In this document: positions 58,508-64,000 of the stretch, piece by piece
How positions within the stretch are numbered: the stretch's first letter is position 1
How the letters are laid out: every line of letters begins with the position of its first letter
Source: Chitinophaga polysaccharea
GTDB lineage: Bacteria > Bacteroidota > Bacteroidia > Chitinophagales > Chitinophagaceae
DNA length: 64,000 bases
Reading direction: 5' to 3'
Assembly: GCF_902150045.1 (NCBI RefSeq)
Contig: NZ_CABFVU010000001.1
Location: 2,790,001-2,854,000, forward strand
Translations under genes and position numbers: made by a program
The notes under the pieces: generated by a model
The model's input: only the letters and a program-made list of their open reading frames with translations
The model's database searches: none
Told to the model about the DNA's origin: nothing

Positions 58508-58884
58508 AAATCTTATTATTGATCATCACAGCCCTTTTTGTGCAGCAAAACAAACCTAGTATGAATACAGATAAACTTACCAACGCCACCGTAAAGCAGG
58601 CGGTGAACGCCCTTCAAACAAATGACAGCAAAGCATGGTTTGCTTTATTCACTGATAAGGCAACACTGTATGATGACGGGAATAAGATGGATTTTAAAGC
58701 ATTCTGGCAGAAGGCAATAGGGCATGAACGCTTTACCAGTATCGACAAAGTGGAGAACAACGGACTGGATGTATATGGCCGCTTTCATAGCGACCAGTGG
58801 GGTGATTTCAAAACCTATTTTAAATTTCATATTGATAAGGATGGTAAGATCGACAGGCTGGATATAGGACAGGCGGAATATTAG
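58504..58884 (+). CDS. NTF2-like (SnoaL-type) protein, end of the SDR operon
   Basis: A 126-residue protein. An N-terminal hydrophobic stretch (ILLLIITALFVQ) may be a weak signal or simply the first helix; an inner ATG at 58561 gives MNTDKLTNATVKQAVNAL and may be the true start of a cytosolic form. Core motifs: WFALFTDKATLYDDGNKMDFKAFWQKAIGHERFTSIDKVENNGLDVYGRFHSDQWGDFKTYFKFHIDKDGKIDRLDIGQAEY, the NTF2/SnoaL fold. It converges with the 2H phosphoesterase gene with a 4-bp overlap. Confidence 0.8.
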   Translation: MKILLLIITALFVQQNKPSMNTDKLTNATVKQAVNALQTNDSKAWFALFTDKATLYDDGNKMDFKAFWQKAIGHERFTSIDKVENNGLDVYGRFHSDQWGDFKTYFKFHIDKDGKIDRLDIGQAEY

Positions 58885-59474
58885 GGTAATGGCACTTCAA
58901 AAAGTGGTTTATAGATAGTATCTGTAGAAGATTTTTTCAGGATGGTAATTTTATCGCACAAAAAAGAATGGTGATAATCAAAGCCGGACAGGTTTATTCC
59001 ATTCAGCTTATTATGTGGTATATCTTTCACTATTGTCAGGTGTGGTGTTATTTTTTTGCGTTCATGCTTAGGCTTAAACGCATTGAACAGCCACTTATGC
59101 AATTCTGTTATTGGATAAGGATAACGGATTTTTAAAACGAGTGAATCTGATGTATATCCATGCGGGAAAATATCATATCCCTTCAACTCAATTTCAAAGC
59201 GGGCCAGCCCGCATATTTCAACCGCTTTTTTTACCAGGTTAATGATTTCCGTATCTGCTTCTTCGCAGTTTAATTTTAGCAAAGAAATATGCGCTTTTAG
59301 GAATTGGTCGCTTTTAGCGCCTGGGATCAGGTTGTAAAGTTCGTGCTCCAGGAGTTTAACATCATCTGTTATATTTTGGGGCGGAGAGATGATAATGAAA
59401 TAGGTGACCATTTTGGAAGGAATGGAGTCCGGTGGAAAAAGTGGCAGCTGATCAGGATTATAGCGGCGTGGCAT
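58881..59474 (-). CDS. 2H phosphoesterase (2'-5' RNA ligase-like)
   Basis: A 197-residue protein with the two catalytic H-x-(S/T)-x motifs: AHISLLKL (about 62) and PHLTIVKD (about 144). The spacing and flanking strands fit the 2H phosphoesterase superfamily (LigT/ThpR-like), enzymes that hydrolyse or ligate 2',3'-cyclic or 2'-5'-linked phosphodiesters. A proline-rich N-terminus (RRYNPDQLPLFPPDSIP) precedes the domain. It overlaps the SDR operon by 4 bp, tail to tail. Confidence 0.85.
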   Translation of the reverse strand: MPRRYNPDQLPLFPPDSIPSKMVTYFIIISPPQNITDDVKLLEHELYNLIPGAKSDQFLKAHISLLKLNCEEADTEIINLVKKAVEICGLARFEIELKGYDIFPHGYTSDSLVLKIRYPYPITELHKWLFNAFKPKHERKKITPHLTIVKDIPHNKLNGINLSGFDYHHSFLCDKITILKKSSTDTIYKPLFEVPLP

Positions 59475-59786
59475 AACAGGAATAACAAAATGCGCGTAGG
59501 GTTGGTTTAGCCGGCTATTTATATAAAATAGCAGCCTGATATGAAAGAACTGTTATACATTTATAATGTACGCCTGTTTGTTGGCACCTTGCTGTATGGA
59601 TACTCCCGGGTTTCGCCGGATATAACCCACGTTTAGGCCGTATTTGCGCCGCATATTAGCCAATCCTTTAGCTGTTGGCTTATTGTTGTTTTACCGCCTG
59701 GTAAAGTATAAGGATGGTCTGAAAGATAGATGGCGATAGTATACATGAGCCTTTAACAGTGAAGATGGGATATTGTAGCTATTGAT
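59475..59786. other. Gap between the 2H and hip genes
   Basis: About 310 bp. A 31-codon frame from 59541 (MKELLYIYNVRLFVG...) stops at 59634; the following 100 bp read, in another frame, LANPLAVGLLLFYRLVKYKD and stop at 59739. It could be a degraded small gene, but nothing supports a functional one. The promoter of the 2H gene lies here on the minus strand. Confidence 0.35.
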
Positions 59787-59808
59787 ATTATACCCTTTAG
59801 GGTATAAT
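59787..59808. promoter_or_regulatory. hip operator O1
   Basis: The perfect palindrome has arms ATTATACCCT and AGGGTATAAT around a central TT. It is the first of three copies, centred at 59797.5. Such sites are bound by HipB-type antitoxins. Confidence 0.85.
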
Positions 59809-59828
59809 TGGGAGGACTCTAATTTAAT

Positions 59829-59848
59829 TTATACCCTTTAAGGTATAA
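59829..59848. promoter_or_regulatory. hip operator O2
   Basis: TTATACCCTTTAAGGTATAA is an imperfect copy (one arm is TTATACCC, the other AAGGTATAA), centred at 59838.5, 41 bp after O1. The candidate promoter lies between O2 and O3. Confidence 0.75.
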
Positions 59849-59869
59849 TTGTACTAATTTTTCGTATTT

Positions 59870-59889
59870 TTATACCCTAAAGGGTATAA
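59870..59889. promoter_or_regulatory. hip operator O3, abutting hipB
   Basis: A perfect palindrome with arms TTATACCCT and AGGGTATAA around AA, centred at 59879.5, 41 bp after O2. It ends one base before the hipB ATG, so a bound repressor would cover the start region. Confidence 0.85.
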
Positions 59890-59890
59890 T

Positions 59891-60100
59891 ATGAATACTT
59901 TATCCGAATTAATTAAAGCCAAACGTAAACAGCATGGTCTGACTCAACATGACCTTGCATTAAAATCAGGATTAGGGTTAAGGTTGATACGAGAAATAGA
60001 ACAGGGAAAAACTACCATGAGAATGGATAAAGTAAATCAACTATTGGCGCTGTTTGGAATGGAACTTATTCCGGGTACGAAAAAATATCATAATGAGTAA
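59891..60100 (+). CDS. hipB: HipB-like XRE antitoxin
   Basis: A 69-residue helix-turn-helix protein. Seen: LSELIKAKRKQHGLTQHDLALKSGLGLRLIREIEQGKTTMRMDKVNQLLALFGMEL (about 4-59), the HipB/XRE fold with a conserved LFGMELIP C-terminal strand. It probably dimerises on the three palindromes upstream and represses the operon. It overlaps the next gene by 8 bp. The layout (hipB, a small gene, a kinase gene) matches the three-gene hipBST system rather than two-gene hipBA. Confidence 0.92.
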   Translation: MNTLSELIKAKRKQHGLTQHDLALKSGLGLRLIREIEQGKTTMRMDKVNQLLALFGMELIPGTKKYHNE

Positions 60101-60419
60101 AAAAGGAAAAGTTTTTTATGGGGATAAACTTGCGGGTATTATTTCCGAAACTGATGATGGCTATACTTTTATTTATGATAGTGAATACCTGAGTAGTGGT
60201 AACGCAAAACCAGTTAGTCTTACGATACCTTTAACAAATGGAGCATATTTAAGTAAAGTATTGTTTCCTTTTTTTGATGGATTAATACTGGAGGGATGGT
60301 TATTGGATATAGCTACAAATCACTGGAAGGTAAAACGTAATGACCGGTTTGAGCTGCTTTTGCAAACATGTAGGGATGCAATAGGAGCAGTTAGTATAAT
60401 TCCTGATGATAATAATTGA
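60093..60419 (+). CDS. hipS: HipS-like protein (HipA N-subdomain-1)
   Basis: A 108-residue protein from ATG 60093. It corresponds to the N-terminal subdomain of HipA: KVFYGDKLAGIISETDDGYTFIYDSEYL, VSLTIPLTNGAYLSKVLFPFFDGLILEG, and RNDRFELLLQTCRDAIGAVSIIP. In two-gene systems this part is fused to the kinase; here it is a separate gene, as in HipBST, where HipS neutralises HipT. It overlaps hipB by 8 bp. Confidence 0.88.
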   Translation: MSKKGKVFYGDKLAGIISETDDGYTFIYDSEYLSSGNAKPVSLTIPLTNGAYLSKVLFPFFDGLILEGWLLDIATNHWKVKRNDRFELLLQTCRDAIGAVSIIPDDNN

Positions 60420-60423
60420 TACG

Positions 60424-61350
60424 ATGGCCAATTGTTGGTTTTGCTATAAAGACGCAGGTAATATGCAATATCATACCAGATGTTGTGAGAATTTTTTTGG
60501 AAAAAGGAAGGTACCGGAATTAGTATTTAGTAAGCAGTTGCTGAATCAGCTGGCAGAACAAACCATTAACCAGAGAATTGCTGTTACAGGGGTGCAGCCT
60601 AAGCTATCTGTTGCCTTTGAGAAGACCAATGAAGGCAGCCCGGACACAAAAGTAGGGTTGTGGGGAGACTATATTCTGAAACCACAGCATGATGGCTATC
60701 ATATGATGCCTGAAAATGAAGATTTAACCATGCATCTGGCCTCTTTATTTAATATACAGGTGTGTCAGCATACTTTACTTAGGGCAACTGATGGTAGTAT
60801 GGTTTATTTAGCCCGAAGACTTGATAGAAAAGACGGCAGGAAAATCCATATGGAGGATTTTTGTCAGCTGTCGGAATTTCTGACAGAAAACAAGTACAAA
60901 GGCTCTTATGAGAAAATCGGGAAATTGATAATGAAGTTTTGTACCAACAAGGGGCTTGATCTACTGAATTATTTTGAACTGGTATTATTTTCTTATCTAA
61001 CAGGGAATAATGATATGCATCTGAAAAATTTCTCCGTACTGCATCTTGAAGATGGAATATCATTGTGCCCGCCATATGATTTATTGAATGTAAACTTGGT
61101 TAATCCCCTTGATGAAGAAGATCTTGCATTAACGCTAAATGCTAAAAAGAAAAGATTAAAACTGTCGGACTTCATTGCATTCGCAGATAGTTTAAGTATC
61201 CCCGCGAAAGTCAGAGAGAATGTATTTCTGAAGTTCAAGTCAAATAATGATAAAGTTGAGTCGCTTATTGATGCTTCTTTTTTGGACGAGGATAGTAAGA
61301 ATAAGTACAAATCAATATGGTATCAAAAACAAAGGATATTTGATAGATAA
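60424..61350 (+). CDS. hipT: HipT-like Ser/Thr kinase toxin
   Basis: A kinase of 308 residues from ATG 60424; an ATG at 60406 would overlap hipS by 14 bp and add six residues. N-terminal Cys/His cluster CWFC...YHTRCC (about 4-21). Gly-rich loop RIAVTGVQPKL (about 51-61), β3 region YILKPQ, catalytic loop LTGNNDMHLKNFSVLHL (Asp and Asn), and a DFG-like YDLLNV. The length fits stand-alone HipT. In the known HipT two Ser just before the Gly-loop are autophosphorylated; here the positions read Ala-Val-Thr. HipT of E. coli phosphorylates tryptophanyl-tRNA synthetase; the target here is not known. Confidence 0.9.
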   Translation: MANCWFCYKDAGNMQYHTRCCENFFGKRKVPELVFSKQLLNQLAEQTINQRIAVTGVQPKLSVAFEKTNEGSPDTKVGLWGDYILKPQHDGYHMMPENEDLTMHLASLFNIQVCQHTLLRATDGSMVYLARRLDRKDGRKIHMEDFCQLSEFLTENKYKGSYEKIGKLIMKFCTNKGLDLLNYFELVLFSYLTGNNDMHLKNFSVLHLEDGISLCPPYDLLNVNLVNPLDEEDLALTLNAKKKRLKLSDFIAFADSLSIPAKVRENVFLKFKSNNDKVESLIDASFLDEDSKNKYKSIWYQKQRIFDR

Positions 61351-61701
61351 TATGTGGTAGCTCCGATTTGATCCGACAATTGGGAGAATGAGAACAATAC
61401 TATATTCTAACAGACGAAGCTTTTTCTCCGGACATCGGTATGCTACCGGTAAAATACATCTGTTTTCTTAATATGTCACGCCATTTATCTATAATAGCGC
61501 ACTAGATGTATTTTACCGGATACTTACATTTAAAGATTATCAAGCAGATAAATGGGGCGAAGTCTGTAAATGAGAGCGATCTTATTAGTATTCTCTTTAA
61601 GTAAAAAAAACTGTTGCTTTAGATCACCCTTTTTTTATCCTCGCCTCTCATTATTACGTTATTGTTAATCTAATATTTATTCAAAACCCCAATCCCAAAC
61701 T
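61351..61701. other. Intergenic region with interleaved inverted repeats
   Basis: About 350 bp, AT-rich, no credible gene. It holds two complementary pairs in the order A-B-A'-B': A 61446-61461 with 61504-61519 (16 bp perfect), B 61479-61490 with 61546-61559 (10 bp perfect plus CG). No U-tract terminator for hipT was found. The lipoprotein promoter should lie in the last 80 bp. Confidence 0.6.
61446..61519. repeat. 16-bp perfect inverted repeat, half of a possible pseudoknot
   Basis: CCGGTAAAATACATCT (61446-61461) is the perfect complement of 61504-61519, with a 42-nt interval. The interval contains 61479-61490, which pairs with 61546-61559 outside the repeat. Confidence 0.8.
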
Positions 61702-63093
61702 ATGTTAAAGTTTGTAATGCCCAACTTTAAATTGGCAATTGCCGCAATTCTTATTCTTTTATTGGCCATGTCGAGTTGTCAAAAACAAACAACGGAACAG
61801 CCAACTATTAAGTCAACTGTAATATCGGTTGAGGAAGCAAAAAATTGGTTATCCGCAGGGTCTTCAGGGTTGCAAACAGTGTTTAACAAACGCCGAAATC
61901 CTGGTATTCCAAATTGGGAAGATGCCACAGTAATAGAGTTCCCGGATAAATCTAGTATCTTAAAAGTGCCATTAACTGGCTATAAACTTCCAATAGGCTA
62001 CAGAGATCTTCTTTTTCAGAAAGATTCCAATAGTGTGGTATTGGGAGCTATACAAGAAATAAGGCCAGAGAATAGCTATCTGGTGACAAAGGGTCGCACT
62101 GGAAGGGAGAACATGAGGCAATTTGTGAGTAATGAAGACTTCACAGGTGACATAATAATTTTTGATCCGTTTAATAATCTCCCCCTTAGAGGCAGACGTT
62201 TCAAAGACGGCCTATTGAATGCCGACCTGAAATACAGATCGCAAGCATTGATGGTGGGTGATCCTATAGATCCGCTGCGTCCAAAGAAGAAACCAGGGGG
62301 CTTTGATGATGATGGTCCGGGCTTTGAAGTTGACCTGCCACAGGTGGAAATTACCGCACCCGCACCGGGTACTCCGAAAACACCGGGTACTAATATACCG
62401 TTTCCGACAGAGCCGGTAAGGCCCGTTCCTGGAGGGCCAGTTACACCAAATAACCCTATTCCGATAGGTGGTGGTGGAACTAGCTCCAACAGAGGTGGAA
62501 ACAATAGCGTTAAGACAATTAACATCAATATCTCTGATACATGTATAAAGGATGCCGTAGATATGGCAACAAATAAAAATTTGCAAAATTATATTCAAAC
62601 CACTTTCAACAAACTATTTTCAGGAAGTGAACAATTCACTGTCTATATAGAAGACGGCATTCTTGCAAACGATGTTTTTGGCGCCGCTAAGCCAATAAAT
62701 AAGGGTAATGGTTATTGGGATATTCAAATTACTTTGAATAAAAATCTGTTAAAAGGCGCATCAAAGGAAATTATGGTAGCTACCATGTATCATGAAATGA
62801 TACATGGTATGTTCGTCGCTAATAAAGTTCAGAATAATGATCCACTGAGTTGGAACGAAAAATTCCAACATCAGATTTTGTCCAGTAGTTATGTTGAAAG
62901 AATTAGCATTGGCTTGAGGGAAGTATTTCCTAATTTAGTTAAAGAAGATGCTGATGCACTTGCATGGGGAGGACTCTCCGGCACTTTAATTTGGGAAAGC
63001 TGGAAGACCACTAAGCCAAAAGACTTTAATGATATGCTATTGAGAGGAGATCAGTATGAAGCTGGACATACAAAAGGTACCCGCTGTAATTAA
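61702..63093 (+). CDS. Secreted lipoprotein with HExxH metallopeptidase motif
   Basis: A 463-residue lipoprotein (lipobox LAMSSC, Cys27 from the first ATG; ATG 61717 is an alternative start). Three parts: an N-terminal domain (about 30-170) of unknown type, a Pro/Gly-rich linker (about 190-265, with repeated PGTPKTPGTN-like and GGGGTSSNRGG runs), and a C-terminal domain (about 275-463) with ATMYHEMIHGMF, an HExxH zinc-binding motif (about 371-375), with EDADALAW downstream as a possible third ligand region. No named family comes to mind with certainty. The modular linker and C-terminal enzyme resemble polymorphic-toxin architecture. A small exported partner gene follows 29 bp later. Confidence 0.75.
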   Translation: MLKFVMPNFKLAIAAILILLLAMSSCQKQTTEQPTIKSTVISVEEAKNWLSAGSSGLQTVFNKRRNPGIPNWEDATVIEFPDKSSILKVPLTGYKLPIGYRDLLFQKDSNSVVLGAIQEIRPENSYLVTKGRTGRENMRQFVSNEDFTGDIIIFDPFNNLPLRGRRFKDGLLNADLKYRSQALMVGDPIDPLRPKKKPGGFDDDGPGFEVDLPQVEITAPAPGTPKTPGTNIPFPTEPVRPVPGGPVTPNNPIPIGGGGTSSNRGGNNSVKTININISDTCIKDAVDMATNKNLQNYIQTTFNKLFSGSEQFTVYIEDGILANDVFGAAKPINKGNGYWDIQITLNKNLLKGASKEIMVATMYHEMIHGMFVANKVQNNDPLSWNEKFQHQILSSSYVERISIGLREVFPNLVKEDADALAWGGLSGTLIWESWKTTKPKDFNDMLLRGDQYEAGHTKGTRCN

Positions 63094-63122
63094 ACTTTAA
63101 CTATAAGCTTAAAATTCTGAAT

Positions 63123-63614
63123 ATGAAAAGATTGATTAACGTTCTTCTTATCTGTTTTTTTTTCATTCTAACTGCCAGCGCACAACAAGACGACACACGT
63201 GGAGAAAAAGGGGTAGAACGGCTGTATAAAATTTTGAGTAAAAACCTTAGGTATCCGCAAAAACTTTACGACAACAAATCAACATCACTGTTTTCTGTTA
63301 AGTATCTCATTTCCCCGGAAAATAAACTGGAAGATATTATTCCTTCAAAATATACACCAGACGGGATGAAGGATAAACTAATGGATAAAACGCTATATGG
63401 TGGCATTGACTGGCAATCATTTTTTAACAGGAAAATCAGGCAGGGAGACTATATAATACTTCCCATCGCATTGTACAGAGAAAATGATAACTCAACTACT
63501 ATTATTGAATATACCATAGATGATCTTTTCAACTTTTCCGAAAAAAGAACCCCTATTATGAATGGAGTGCTATTGCAGCCTTTTATCATGAAAGCTGGCG
63601 AAACAATAAATTAA
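63123..63614 (+). CDS. Small exported protein downstream of the metallopeptidase-like lipoprotein
   Basis: A 163-residue protein with a signal peptide (MKRLINVLLICFFFILTASA, cut before QQDD). The mature part reads LYKILSKNLRYPQKLYDNKSTSLFSVKYLISPENKLEDIIPSK, faintly like a TonB C-terminal domain (YP..., V.Y.I...G.L..I) but lacking the TonB helix and proline linker. It is probably coexpressed with the lipoprotein. It could be an inhibitor, a folding partner or a second effector; nothing decides. Confidence 0.65.
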   Translation: MKRLINVLLICFFFILTASAQQDDTRGEKGVERLYKILSKNLRYPQKLYDNKSTSLFSVKYLISPENKLEDIIPSKYTPDGMKDKLMDKTLYGGIDWQSFFNRKIRQGDYIILPIALYRENDNSTTIIEYTIDDLFNFSEKRTPIMNGVLLQPFIMKAGETIN

Positions 63615-64000
63615 AATAATTTCATATTTTGAAACTTGCGTCCGATCCCGATTGGGATACTCCCCGCGCCGTCTCCAATCATATTATCTTTTTACACAGT
63701 ATAATACACAATAATCATACTCATCGGTTACTTGTAGACTTGTTTCAAAAAAAGAAGGAGCTGGATTACTGTCTTCCTGATCAAGACCTACCCCCGCACT
63801 TATTTTCGCATGTTTTTTAGGGAGGGTAGTTTTTGAGAGGACATGACATTTAGCAAAGACGATTTTCCATTTAACTCCAGTTTTCGTTTATTTGGCTAAA
63901 CCCGATGGTTATACGGTGGCCGAGGGAGGATATTAGAGAATAATCATACTCATCGATTATATTTAATGTAATAGCTACTACGTGGACAGTACAAGGGATT
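63615..64000. other. Right-edge region without a confident gene
   Basis: A 63-codon frame at 63629-63820 uses a non-ATG (TTG) start and shows no family motif. A fragment near 63885-63935 reads FVYLAKPDGYTVAEGGY and stops, and may be a remnant. A 17-bp direct repeat (AATAATCATACTCATCG) occurs at 63710-63726 and 63939-63955. Confidence 0.4.

Noticed and set aside
59541..59739. Possible small membrane-protein gene upstream of hip
   Set aside because: The frame is broken by stops and no start or family can be supported; mentioned only as a possible remnant.
1..64000. CRISPR array, rRNA operon or prophage
   Set aside because: No regularly spaced repeats, no rRNA sequence and no phage structural genes were seen.

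Overview
Source. The window looks like a chromosomal segment of a Bacteroidota bacterium, most likely family Chitinophagaceae (Chitinophaga-like). Evidence: a SusC/SusD pair, DUF5690, a BtuG-like DUF5074 lipoprotein, AraC-rich regulation, moderate GC, and candidate promoters of the Bacteroidota type (TAnnTTTG), several of them abutting the start codon. There are no rRNA genes and no CRISPR array. One tRNA gene, tRNA-Arg(CCG), is present.

Layout. (1) 1-17.7 kb, plus strand: a surface polysaccharide locus. It starts with a left-truncated nonulosonate synthase, a GNAT and a PseF-like CMP transferase. Then come three paralogous exported sialidase-fold proteins around a Wzx flippase, an unassigned GT-B-like protein, five glycosyltransferase/acyltransferase genes with a Wzy-like polymerase, gmd and fcl for GDP-fucose, and a Wzi/RemB-like outer-membrane protein. 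The 2-14 kb part is visibly more AT-rich than the rest. (2) 17.9-29.3 kb: an ABC-F ATPase, a decayed IS256-family element fused to the 5' end of a lost secreted-protein gene, tRNA-Arg, MarC, an XRE-cupin regulator, SusC/SusD, DUF5690 and TatA. (3) 29.4-36.5 kb, minus strand: a B12 uptake and lower-ligand assembly locus (btuB, DUF6580, BtuG-like, cobU, cobT, cobS, cobC). (4) 36.6-40.2 kb, minus strand: a TPR membrane protein, an EamA transporter, an Fsr-like MFS pump and a GntR/FadR regulator with two matching palindromic sites. (5) 40.6-53.2 kb: an S9 peptidase, AraC regulators, DUF983, a TolC/MacA/MacB-type efflux operon and small proteins. (6) 53.2-58.9 kb: two AraC regulators around DoxX-like, deacetylase, short-chain dehydrogenase and NTF2-like genes. 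(7) 59.8-61.4 kb: a three-gene hipB-hipS-hipT-like kinase toxin system behind three evenly spaced operators. (8) 61.7-63.6 kb: a secreted HExxH lipoprotein with a small exported partner.

How the parts work together. Region 1 makes activated sugars (CMP-nonulosonate, GDP-L-fucose), assembles repeat units, flips and polymerises them, and probably displays or anchors the product through the Wzi-like protein. The three exported sialidase-fold proteins may bind or trim the nonulosonate-bearing glycan. Region 3 imports corrinoids across the outer membrane and rebuilds the nucleotide loop, so it is a salvage route without corrin-ring synthesis here. The GntR/MFS pair and the hip operon each carry visible operator architecture.

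Most interesting signals. These are the hipBST-like operon with three operators 41 bp apart and an altered autophosphorylation motif, the sialidase-fold trio inside a nonulosonate glycan locus, the shared FadR-like operators, and an unusual number of long perfect intergenic inverted repeats without a U-tract. All family assignments come from reading motifs; no database search was run.
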